Shown here piece after piece: positions 22,141 to 31,975 of a DNA stretch of 64,000 nucleotides (its first letter is position 1; each line of letters opens with the position of its first letter). Position numbers and translations under genes: made by a program. The DNA comes from Tillandsia leiboldiana (taxonomy: Eukaryota > Streptophyta > Magnoliopsida > Poales > Bromeliaceae), in NCBI GenBank assembly GCA_029204045.2, contig CM055065.1:9430521-9494520 (forward strand), in the 5' to 3' direction. The notes below the pieces were generated by a model. The model saw only the letters and a list, made by a program, of their open reading frames with translations, ran no database searches and was not told the DNA's origin.

Positions 22141-22614
22141 TGTAACGACCCGGCCCACTAGCAACAATAACTCGTTGGGCCCAAATCACAGCCCAAAATG
22201 CTTAAGCCCAGTTATTATTACTAGTGTTCATGTCTCCTATAAACCCAATGGCAATTCCATCCACATCCGATGTGGGACTATTGGAGGCGTCACAGACTCC
22301 CCCCGTTTAGGCCTGACGTCCTCGTCAGCCCAAACACACACACATAGCAGCCCAAGATCACCAGGCGATGTGAGACTCGTCTCACTAGCCCTGTCATCTA
22401 GACCCAGACTCAGCCGATACTCACCACACACTTCCGGCTGGTTATTGGCTCTGATACCAAATGTAACAACCCGCCCACTAGCAATAATAACTTGTTGGGC
22501 CCAAACCACAGCCCAAAATGCTTAAGCCCAGTTATTATTACTAGTGTCCATGTCTCATATAAACCCAATCACAATTCCATCCACATCCGATGTGGGACTA
22601 TTAGGGGCGTCACA
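22141..22614 (-). mobile_element. Complete TRIM (LTR - internal - LTR, 474 bp)
   Basis: LTRs at 22141-22294 and 22462-22614 (154 and 153 bp) flank a 167-bp internal region (22295-22461) with polypurine-tract complement GACTCCCCCCG and PBS complement GGCTCTGATACCA. There is no coding capacity. The left LTR is shared with the partial unit at 21936-22140, so the two form a multimer. The LTRs differ from each other and from 367-520 by a few bases. No 5S rRNA-like boxes were found, so it is not a Cassandra-type TRIM. Confidence 0.85.
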
Positions 22615-25180
22615 ATGGTAGTCGCTCTGTTTGATGTGGATGCTCCACATAGCGAGCCATTCTATTCCAGATGATGTATGGAAGATTAGTATTCAAGTCC
22701 TCCGCGGCAGATGGATGTCCCAAAAGATACAAAAAATAATATTCGATCCCATCTTAGGATTTTAGTTTGCATGTTTGGTAAGATATTGTAACATACAATA
22801 AAATTCAAGAACTGATACTCAGGTCGAAGTTCCTTTGAAAATACTGAATTCTCGGTTGAACTAGTATCGGGCATGCAAATTCCATCCACGACCACCCTCC
22901 AAAGCGTTGTGGTCAAGATCTGACCCTTCATATAGTGAGTTCCTTCTAGTTGAGCCTTCATTCTAATTACTTCTCCAGTTAACTGTGGAGTTATTGTCAA
23001 ATGAGTGTTCCAGACCGTTGTTCGAAACTTTATTGGTCCGCCTTCATTGTCCTGAAGCTTGTTAGCACACAAATAAAAAGTTCCGACAAGATGAATACAA
23101 TAACCTATTGTTTTCGGGAACTTGCAAATTAGAGACAGGCCGATTTTATCAAAAAGACGTCCAAAAGCCGCCGATCTATCTCGCAAGTTTCCAATATTAA
23201 CGTGTCTCTCGCCGATGCATTCTCTATTCTCAAAAGCTTTCATTCCATCTGAGCTGATATTTACAAACTCTTCTAGTGGTGGTTCACTAGCAAGTGGCTC
23301 CTCTATTTGGATTCCTCCCGCTCGAGTTCGTTCTCTGGCAACACTCTTTTTCTTTGTTGAAGTAGATTGCATAGGGGCTTTCCCTTTTTCGGCTGCAGTT
23401 GGAGGAGTTCTAGCTTTCTCAAAACCTGGGGCTTTTCCCTTTGAAGTAGCCGATGCCTTCGTTGCTGCAATTTGTTGTGCTCCTTCAACCGTCTTCTCCC
23501 AATCCTCTGATTCGGTCTCGGATTCATCCAAAGAAATAAATTCTCCTTTTTTCTGATCCTTCCTAGCCCTTTTTAGTTTATTTGAAACCCTTGTGCTCAC
23601 AAGAGCAGAGATGAAAACAATTACCAATTCAAACACCATCGTTGCAGAGTTTCCACAAATCTCTTGTGATCAGATTCTCAAGAACATGGAAAAATTGTTT
23701 AATTTCAAAAATTTGAAAGAAAATTCCTAAACAATTCTTAACATGTGTAGAGACTAGGAATCAAGACAATTTTGCAAAAAAAAAAATTAAAAATAGATCA
23801 ATTCTATGATTTTCAAAAATTCTCAAAATTTGCCCTAAAATCGAAATTTCAGAAATCGAAGCCCAAAAATCCGTTTAGAATGTAACAAACAATCATAGCA
23901 AGGTTTCTTAGGTATCCAGAGTTCATATTTCAAAAGAAATTTGATCAAAAATCATACAAAATTGAAATCGTAGCATGAAATCCATCACGTTTTGATGAAC
24001 ACAAGCAAAAACTGTAAATATCCGAGATTTGATCTAAATACTTACTTGGATCGAGAGAAAAACCAGTTGAAATAAATCCAAAAGCTTCTGGATTCTAAAG
24101 AGAGAAACACAGGAAATTAACCAAATACCAAAAGCTTGTAGGGAAAAAGAAATAAAAACCTTTCGTTTTGATATAAACCGTAGCCGTGGTCCGGATCGGA
24201 TTAAGAAGTCAGTCCGGATCGACTTCGCGCAGAAAATCCCATTGTTCGGGATCCAGACTGAACAATTCAGTCCGGACTGCTTGCAAATTTTTCTCCAGAA
24301 AAATTTTAAAAAATTTCAGAAAATCTAGGAAAAGTATGTAAGCATTCTTGCATATCAACTTTAAACAAAAAATATCGTTTCATATGAAAAGAATTAGATT
24401 ATGAGAAATCTATCAATATATCTCAAATAAAGAAACGAAAATTTATAAAAATTAAAACTTCTAAAGTTGAGCAAGCACAAAAACATCAAACACGATCTTA
24501 TGAGTAATGAATTTATCGAATCATCAATTGAGCAAATAAAATGAAGCACCAAGATCGATAGATGTTTGAAATCCCTAGTAAGTCAAATAATATTATCTAG
24601 TCAATATATTTAGGGAGTGGCTCTTTGAGCATCTTTTATTCAAAAATCCCACCTTATACCAACCTTAAAATTTTGACAGAATCAAATATTTCAAAATGCA
24701 TTTTATCAAATAAACAGTAACACCATGCTTGGTAAATATGTGGTAGCTGCACACAGTATTCGGACGACCGAGGTGGTAGCTCTTTCCTCCATGTGGTGGT
24801 AGTTTTCACACTCCACTAAGGGATGTAACTCTTTCCACATCTTTTGAACATGAAAATTTAAATAGACTCCCCCTCAATTGGCTATCAATTATATGAGATA
24901 TTAAGTATTCAACCAAAAATTGATCTCGTGTTCATACTTATTTCAATCATCAAATAAGATAAAAAGAATACCAAGAGATCATTGAGTGAGGTATTGACTT
25001 TGATCAATTAAAGATGAAATAATTGATATAAATGATCATTGCATCAAATGACTTATAATGATATCCAAATCATAATAAATTTCTCAAGATATGAAAGGAT
25101 GCAATTAAAGTCAATTATACTAATGCTCATTTAATGTTCTATAGTACAAACAAAAACAACAAAAACACAAAACAAAACCT
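22615..25180 (-). mobile_element. Remnant of minus-strand Sirevirus-like sequence
   Basis: AT-rich DNA between the TRIM and C1. The minus strand carries CAATTGAGGGGGAGTC at 24865-24880, a polypurine phrase typical of the region downstream of pol in Sireviruses. The CAGTCCGGAC motif near 24215 and 24270 also repeats inside the C1 and C2 LTRs. Besides the ORF at 22686-23639 I see no coding sequence. Ends are undefined because the TRIM and C1 cut into it. Confidence 0.45.
22686..23639 (-). CDS. 317-aa ORF resembling plant transposon-associated accessory protein
   Basis: This intact ORF has a basic, low-complexity N-terminal half (residues about 20-130, rich in K, E, S and T, with several KGKAP repeats) and a folded-looking C-terminal half. 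Around residues 160-300 it carries AFGRLFDKIGLSLICKF, TGEVIRMKAQLEG and RPEYQFLNFIVCYNILP. The last resembles the conserved core of the 'putative plant transposon protein' domain found in accessory ORFs of plant retroelements. The first residues are hydrophobic (VFELVIVFISALVS) and could be a membrane anchor or signal. Its place on the same strand as the polypurine phrase at 24865 suggests an extra ORF of a Sirevirus. It is the only long ORF here not broken by stops. Function is unknown. Confidence 0.5.
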   Translation of the reverse strand: MVFELVIVFISALVSTRVSNKLKRARKDQKKGEFISLDESETESEDWEKTVEGAQQIAATKASATSKGKAPGFEKARTPPTAAEKGKAPMQSTSTKKKSVARERTRAGGIQIEEPLASEPPLEEFVNISSDGMKAFENRECIGERHVNIGNLRDRSAAFGRLFDKIGLSLICKFPKTIGYCIHLVGTFYLCANKLQDNEGGPIKFRTTVWNTHLTITPQLTGEVIRMKAQLEGTHYMKGQILTTTLWRVVVDGICMPDTSSTENSVFSKELRPEYQFLNFIVCYNILPNMQTKILRWDRILFFVSFGTSICRGGLEY

Positions 25181-25411
25181 TGTTAAGGATTTTGTTTTGA
25201 CGTATTTCATGAAGCGTTTAAGTCTTGAAGATTGAAGATTGAAGATTGAAGATGAAGAATTATAGATCATATACATCAATCTCAAGAAGAATGAATTCAA
25301 AAGGATCAGGTACGTCTAACTAAATAATTTTGGTGATCCGAATACATTCTTGTAGTTTAAAAACACTTGGAATATTTTTTATCGCATACAAATCAAAAAC
25401 TGGACAAGTTG
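25181..25411 (+). mobile_element. C1 (Sirevirus) 5' LTR, left part
   Basis: Begins TGTTAAGGATTTTG and aligns with the start of the C2 LTR at 62287. The two share the phrase AATTTTGGTGATCCGAATAC. It is cut at 25411 by E2, whose duplicated target AGTTG is 25407-25411. With E2 removed the LTR is about 1285 bp. C1 itself spans 25181-49813 in this window and probably continues beyond it. Confidence 0.85.
25407..25411. repeat. TSD of E2 (AGTTG), left copy
   Basis: AGTTG recurs at 34930-34934 directly after the E2 3' LTR. Confidence 0.92.
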
Positions 25412-28068
25412 TGTAATATCATAGATTTTGTAACTCTTAATACCTCCTGCTAATAAAGTTTCCGTTTAAATGTAACTAATGTAACGGGTTTACTTAAGTT
25501 GATAATTCGGAGGTGCAGGTATTTTTCTGCGATAGAGCTCGGAAAACGGAGAACGGCAGTGCGATCGAATCCGGATTCTGACTTACGAAACTCCCGGAAA
25601 GGGGTAGAAAGTGATCGCAATGGCCAGGGGTGCATCGAAATCCGCGTAAGTGATTTGGCACGCTTTTCGAGAAAAAAGAGGGAATTATCTTTAAAGAATT
25701 ATCTTTAAAGAATTATCCCGAAGGATCTTAATTGAGGAATTAATTAATTGAGAAATTAATTAATTGAGGAATTAATTAATTAGGATTTTAAAATACCCGA
25801 TGTGGTTTTTGTCGTACAAAAAGATTATTTTGTATCTCCTCCCGAAAGAAAGAGAGAGAAAAGGAAAAAGACGAAACCCTAACCGGAAGGAAATGAGAGG
25901 AAAGGCGAAACCCTAATCGGAAGGGAACGGTGGAAAAGAATGAGAAGGCTAAAGGACCCGAATCCTGCCGACGAACGTGCCGAAGACGGGAGCGTGAACG
26001 GATAACCGTCTCCTACGATTAGAGGTAAACTAGATTTATTTTCGTATAGTTTCGCTCGGTTTTTGGGTTTCGGTCTTTCATGGAGTTTAGGAGTAGCGGT
26101 TTGCTACCCAACGCGTCGCGCAGCGAAGCCCTAGGGCATCGCCGCGCGACCGTAATGCGCGCCGCGAAGCTCTAGGGCATCGCCGCGCGACCGTAATGCG
26201 CGCCCCGCGGGGACGGTGCTCGCGCGGCCGCGGCTAGAGCCGCGCGGGACCAAGCTTCCCCCGTGGCCACGGCTAGGGTAAACGCCGCGCGGGGCCGGTG
26301 CCCGCGTGGCCGCGGCAAGCGCCACGCGGGGCTGGGGCCGTCGCGGCCGCGGCCAACGCCGCGCGGGGGTGGGGCCCCAGCGGCCGCGGCAAGCGGCGCG
26401 CGGGGCTGGCGCCCGCGCGGCCGCAGCGCATGCCGCGCGGGGCTGGGGCCCGCGCGGTCGCGGCAAGCGCCGCAAGGGGCTGGCGCCCGCGCGGCCGCAG
26501 CGCATGCCGCGCGGGGCTGGCGCCCGCGCGGCCGCAGCGCATGCCGCACGGGGCTGGGGCCCGCGCGGCAGCGGCAAGCGCCGCGCGGGGCTGGCGCCCG
26601 CGCGGCCGCGGGAAGCGCCGCGCGGGGCTGGCGCCCGCGCCGCCGCATGGCATGCAACGACTCGGGGGTGGCCGCGTCGCCTGTCGCGCTTCGCCGCCAC
26701 CGCCGTGTCGAGTTGTCATTAGTGTTTTTAAGTATTTGGGCTCGGTTTATCTACTGTTATATTTCTGATCTGACCGCGGCTCTTTTGGGGACTACTACTA
26801 GGTCCGGGCGTCGAAGGAGAGCAAGGTTCAGTCTCCGGAGTGCAGATTTCGCATAATCGAGGTCGGTAGGTGTTGGTTATTACCGGTGTGGTGTCGTTTC
26901 CGAATAGTCGTTTGATAAAGTAGATATGTTGATAGTTTGACTAACCCCTTAGCATGTGTATCCCTTTTTATATGTCAATAAAAGCGGCTGCGGTCGCAGG
27001 TGCGTTATACTGTTCTGACTAAAGCGGCTGATGTCGCAAGGCAAAATAAAATACTCATATTGCTTACAGGCACACCGGCAGTTTGGCCACTGCAGAGGGT
27101 GTATTTTTCCGGAAAGATGGTAAGTCATTTACCCGTGTACCCCACAAGGGGAGGTTAGTGGGGACCCCTCAAGGAGAGGCGACTGCTACTTGGGCAGTGG
27201 AGGGGCTGGAGGCACCAAGAAGATGAGTACGGTATTGGGGTTGGGGCCCAAAATATTCTGAAGCTGGGGTAGGTGCCCAGCGGGGCTTTCAACAGGGATT
27301 TAGCGATACATGAAGGGGAAGGGGAAAGTAAATGCTCCGGTGATTCGGTGTGTTCATTCTATTATTGCGTTTACTTACATGTTTCTACTTTATCAGTCAC
27401 TGACGACCCACACTGTGACAGGTTCGAGTAGGGTGGAATTCGAGACGATGGTGAGGTATCAGTTAGAGGACACTAGCCAAGAGGGCTAGTAAAACGATAC
27501 GTTATTTTCTTTACTTTTGGTTATTTCATTATACTATGGTTAGCTTAACTGTGATTCAATTACTGTGGTTTCTGATGGATGTTGGGATGAGAATTTTCTT
27601 GTAATTAACTGGTGAATGATAGGATGTGTAATTGTGGCTTGCTTTCAAATGCAAACCGGTTTCAAAAGTGTTTTCAAAGCAAGTGCCGTGTGGGCACCGA
27701 TTTTAAAACCCGTGGATTTATCCTTTCAAGTTAATGGCCGCACAAAGAGTTTGTGAAAACGTTTTAGAAAACTGGGTGTCGAGTGGGCACCGATTTCCAA
27801 AACCCATGGGTTTATGCTATGGTCTTATAGAATAGCGGTGATGATGTGATTTAATATATTCTCTCCTCTGTGCCTGTCATGTTTGGAATGGTTAAAGTAT
27901 TCAACTTGTTGGCAACGCCGTGCATATACAAAGGAGGCTCCGCCCGTTTGGGGAGTGAATTTGTATATGCGGCGGGTCTGGTGCGCGCCGGAGGCAAGGT
28001 TCAGTAAAATATTTAAAAAAAAAAATGGGTACGTTTTTCCGCAATGTTAGAACCTCCGGGGCGTGACA
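25412..28068 (+). mobile_element. E2 5' LTR (2657 bp)
   Basis: Runs from TGTAATATCATAG to CCGGGGCGTGACA, followed by a PBS. E2 as a whole is 25412-34929. The LTR carries AATTAATT repeats (25730-25790, three units against two in the 3' LTR), a 37-bp GC-rich minisatellite, and a perfect 11-bp stem-loop (27922-27932 with 27960-27970). It aligns with the 3' LTR at 31976-34929, with several percent substitutions in the first 200 bases. E2 is thus clearly older than E1. Confidence 0.93.
26277..26640. repeat. 37-bp GC-rich minisatellite, about 10 units
   Basis: Units such as CTGGCGCCCGCGCGGCCGCA repeat every 37 bp (for example 26480 to 26517), many with a GCATGC core. Stop codons are almost absent, so long ORFs appear in several frames; they are composition artefacts. 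Confidence 0.88.
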
Positions 28069-28075
28069 GATTTTA

Positions 28076-28086
28076 TGGTATCAGAG
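28076..28086 (+). other. E2 primer-binding site (tRNA-Met)
   Basis: TGGTATCAGAG lies seven bases after the LTR end. The following 200 bases are non-coding leader. Confidence 0.9.
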
Positions 28087-28291
28087 AAAACAACTTTAAC
28101 CAAGGTGATCATGGCTAACATCCACAGAATGTAATGACACAAGGGACTAACTAAGTTGATAACCAAAGTATAGGTGTGTCACGTATGAGCGTGAGCGCGG
28201 GGAAATAAGGGATAGAGTCCCCGGGTTAGTAGGTCAAGGTGCTAGACCGATCGAACTATGATTAATGGTTTTTCTTTGCTCACAGTGGAGA

Positions 28292-28763
28292 ATGGCTCGT
28301 CCAAGATCGTCGACTGAAAATGCAGGAGCCGATAATGCGGCTCCAGCAACTGTGGAGCAATTTTTTCGAAGTTGTGCAAGCGGTGGAACTTCACACCTTC
28401 CAGAAAGTGGTGGATAGGGCCACCATAGTGGAGCGCGGATTCGTGGTGACGCGCGCGCGACGAGAGGACTCGGAGTACAACAAGGACAAGAAACGACCCC
28501 AGCCCTTCTTCGGAGGGGGATTTTCTAGCAGGGACCGGCCTTACATCATCTACAGAGGAGCACCCCGGGGGAAATTAATCGTTTCTGGAAGCACGACCAT
28601 TGCTTCTAATATGACAAACTGGGACAGTTCCGCTTTAACTGCCCCGAACCCGGGAACAATTTTTCGGAGTCGCGACACGGGTGAGAGGTCTTATGCGACG
28701 ACACGACAAAGGATGCACTACCCGAGGGAAGTAGTAGCAGGAAAGACCCCTTACGAAGAGTAA
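28292..28763 (+). pseudogene. E2 gag remnant
   Basis: The ATG at 28292 opens a frame (MARPRSSTEN) that stops within about 35 codons. Another frame from 28320 continues with VVDRATIVERGFVVTRAR and KKRPQPFFGG, phrases of the middle of plant chromovirus Gag just before the zinc knuckle. Most of the capsid region is missing, and no intact zinc knuckle is seen. From 28764 to about 29200 the sequence is degenerate, and I recognise no protease there. Confidence 0.7.
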
Positions 28764-29204
28764 TGTTGGTCTTGACCCCAGGAGAACCCTTAGAAGCAAA
28801 TACTTTGTACCTTCCTGCCCAATAAGGATGCGAAGACTTAGTTGTCTTTGGTGTTGGCCATTTATTTATGGGTCAAATAGGTCCAACTTCCTGCCTTGAG
28901 ACAATAGGCCCAGGGGACTAGTAAGTTGGATTGGGTGAGCCCAATAAGTTGAGTGGGCTACGGTCCACAGTAGACCTAACGGCAAGAGGCCCAACAATAG
29001 ACCCAACGACCAGGTGGGTTAAGTCCGGTCGAGGTCTGTGGCGCTGTGTATGTACGCTTTAAGTGAATCTGTTGCGTACCTCTAAAAGCTCGAGCTTTTG
29101 GGGCTGATGGTTAGCGCCCACGATCCGACATTTGTGACTTAGTGGTGTCACTGCTAAGAGAATTCGAAGGGATACTCGGAAGGGATGGGCTTACCGAGTA
29201 ACAG

Positions 29205-29795
29205 GTGCTAGTCGATTGCGAGAAACCGAGCGTGCCATCGTGGGGCACACCCGTTCTATTCGTACGGAAGAAGGACGGGAGACTACGATTGTACATCGAC
29301 AATCGGGGAATGGATAAGGTCATAGTAAAGGACAATACCCTCGCCTCGGATGGAGGACCTATTCGACCAACTACCAGGAGCGATGGCGTCTTCAAAGATT
29401 GATCTGCTGTCCGGCTATCGCTAGGTTAGAGTCCGGAGAGATGACATACCGAAACAGTCCTTCGAACTCGGTATGGTCATTACGAGTTTACGGTTATACC
29501 GTTTGGACTCATTGTCGCTCCAGCGGTGTTCATGAAAGTGATGAACAGGATCATGGAACCTTTCTTAGACCAGTTTGTAGTGATCTTTATAGGTGACATC
29601 CCGATCTACGCTCGCACAGACAAAGAGCACGAGGAACACTTGCGAGTGATCCTCCAGACCCTGCGGTACCAGAAAGTGTATGCCAAACTCAAAAGGGGTG
29701 AGTTCTTGCTCCGCGAGGTAGACTTGTTGGGACACATAGTCTCAGTGTCGGGAATAGTGGAGGACCCGAGGAAGATAGAATCCGTGACCGACTAG
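29205..29795 (+). pseudogene. E2 reverse transcriptase, degenerate
   Basis: The first frame has TPVLFVRKKDGRLRLYID, the start of the RT fingers, then loses frame after IVKDN. The second (from 29526) holds the palm, VVIFIGDIPIYA, where the first catalytic aspartate of the usual FIDD motif has become glycine (GGT at 29592-29594). It continues to LLGHIVSVSGI and stops at a TAG where a tryptophan is expected. The enzyme cannot be active even apart from the frameshifts. The family equivalent in E1 (8481-9479) is a useful comparison. Confidence 0.85.
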
Positions 29796-29891
29796 GCTCA
29801 GCCAACGACGGGGACAAAAATCCGAAGCTTTCTAGGACTGGCGGGGTACTACAGACGTTTCGAGGAAGACTTCTGAAAGATAGCCGCTCCC

Positions 29892-30608
29892 GTGAATCGA
29901 CTAACCCGGAAAGGGGAGAAATTCGTCTGGTCAACCCAATACCAGAAGAGCTTCGAGGAACTTAAAGACAGACTCACACGGGCACCGGTACTCACAGTGT
30001 CGCAGCCCGGTGAGGACTACGAGATCTTTTGTGATGCATCTCGAAGCAATCTTGAAAGCGTATTGATGCAACAAGGGAAGGTCATAGCTTACGCATCAAG
30101 ACGGCCCAAGGATTACGAGCAGAACTATCCTACACACGACTTGGATCTCGCAGCAGTCGTGTTTGCCTTGGAGCTCTGGAGACATTATTTCTATGGGGCG
30201 CACTATAACGTGTTTTCCGATCACCAGAGCCTCAAATACCTGTTTACACAGAAGGAACTGAACTTACGGCAAAGGCGACGGCTGGAAATACTGAAGGACT
30301 ACGAATTGTCCTTCCACTACCACCCCGGAAAGGCAAATGTGGTGGCCGACGCCTTGAGCCGAAAAGGACAGACGGGGGAAACGGCATTGAGCACCCTTAC
30401 CCAACAAGATCGTCTAATTGCAGAATTCTCGCAATTGAGACTGGAGGTAGTGCCAGCAGGTGCAGTTGGGAAAACATCTGTCCTTGGTGCTGAAGCCTAC
30501 GCTGAACGAAAGGATCATGGAAGGCCAAACAACGGACATGCAACTATAACTGGTGCGGGACAGAATATCCTCGGAGCAAAGTGGGGATTTTACGATTGGC
30601 ACGGATAA
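29892..30608 (+). pseudogene. E2 RNase H
   Basis: Shows FCDASRSNLESVL, THDLDLAAVVFALELW, SDHQSLKYLF and ADALSRK. The conserved E of the E1 motif HDLELAA is D here. The frame shifts after LRLEVVPAG near 30470, so the last 40 residues are out of frame. The gap from the RT piece contains FLGLAGYYRRF-like sequence in another frame. Confidence 0.83.
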
Positions 30609-31230
30609 TGCAATAAGGTTCCGGGGACAAGTTGGCGTGCCCGACGTGCTAGAACAGACAAAAGAAATTCTGACGGAAGCGCATAATACACCCTATATTG
30701 CGCATCCCGGGGATACAAAAATGTACAGAGACCTGAGGCAGACCTTTTGGTGGCCCAAATTGAAGAGTTATGTCGCGCAATTCGTGGCGTGATGTTCGGT
30801 CTACCAACAGGTGAAAGCGAAACATCAGCGACCGGCGGGAAAACTACAACCATTGCCCATACCGGAGTGGAACTGGGAATGGATTACTATGGACTTCGTA
30901 ACCGGTTTTCTGCGATCGCAATAAGGACATGACGCGATATGGGTCATTGTGGACCGTCTGACGAAATCGGTCCACTTCCTACCGATTCACACGACGTGGA
31001 GCAGAGATCGGCGGGCGCAGACCTATAACGACGAGGTGGTGAGACTGCATGGAATACCGTCATCGATAACTTCTGATAGGGACACGCGCTTCGTGTCGAA
31101 CTTTTGGCGGGGTCTGCAGCAGGCACTGGGGACCAAGCTGCAGTTTAGCACGGCATTCCGCCCGCAGACGGACGGGCAATCGGAACAAGTGATCCTGATT
31201 CTCGAAGATATGCTTCAAGTTGTGTGCTAG
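30553..31230 (+). pseudogene. E2 integrase zinc domain and catalytic core
   Basis: Two frames cover it. 30553-30792 has AHNTPYIAHPGDTKMYRDL and FWWPKLK of the zinc-binding domain and ends at a stop just where the CxxC pair should come. 30949-31230 has MDRLTKSVHFLPIHTTW, SDRDTRF and DGQSEQVILILEDM, with catalytic D and E residues present. The first catalytic D (MDFVTGF-type) lies between, in a shifted frame near 30890. A TAG at 31228-31230 ends it. Confidence 0.83.
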
Positions 31231-31367
31231 ATCTGGGTGAGGGATGGTCACGTTACCTACCCCTCGTGGTATTTGCTTACAATAATAGCTATCAGGCTAG
31301 TATTCAGATGGCACCGTACGAAGCCTTGTACGGACGCCGGTGTCGATCGCCCATTTGCTAGGACGAT

Positions 31368-31939
31368 TTGGGAGAGCGGAAACTCTTGGGGCCAAACCTC
31401 GTAGAGGAAACGAAAGCAAAGGTGCGCCTTATCAGGCAGCGGTTGTTAACCGCCCAGAGCCGACAGAAAAGTTACGCGGACCAGAGGCGACGGGAGTTGG
31501 AATTTACGGTAGGGGATCGTGTGTTGCTACGCGTGTCACCGTATAAGGGGACGAGGCGGTTCGGCATAAGAGGGAAGTTGAGCCCACGGTATATGGGACC
31601 GTTCGAAATCTTGGAGCGCGTGGGCCCGGTGGCTTACCGGTTGGCCTTACCGCCAAATCTTGAACGGGTGCATAACGTTTTCGACGTTTCGATGCTCCGA
31701 AAATACTTTCTGATCCGTCACACGTCCTCGATGCCTCGGCCGTTGAACTGCGGGAAGACTTGAGCTTCGAAGAAACGCTGATGCGGATCTTGGCAAGAGA
31801 AGAAAAGAACCTTCGGAACCGGACGATCCCCTACGTAAAGGTGCAATGGAGTAACCACGAGGAGCGCGAGGCGACGTGGGAACTTGAAACAAAAATGAGA
31901 GAGTGTTACCCCGAGTTATTTAACGAGGAGTGTGATTAA
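31368..31939 (+). pseudogene. E2 integrase C-terminus and chromodomain
   Basis: The first frame runs through LGPNLVEETKAKVRLIRQRL and GPFEILERVGPVAYRLALP, then shifts near 31720. The next frame carries the chromodomain (VKVQWSNHEEREATWELE) and a natural-looking stop TAA at 31937-31939, 24 bases before the polypurine tract. It closely resembles the E1 C-terminus, so both are members of one chromovirus lineage of Tekay/Del type. Confidence 0.85.
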
Positions 31940-31962
31940 GTTTCGAGGACGAAACTTCTTTT

Positions 31963-31975
31963 AAGAGGTGAGTGG
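31963..31975 (+). other. E2 polypurine tract
   Basis: AAGAGGTGAGTGG directly precedes the 3' LTR. It is identical to the E1 tract. Confidence 0.9.

Noticed and set aside
21936..22614. Retrozyme with a hammerhead ribozyme in its LTR
   Set aside because: No CTGATGA...GAAA core arrangement was found in the TRIM LTRs or internal regions.
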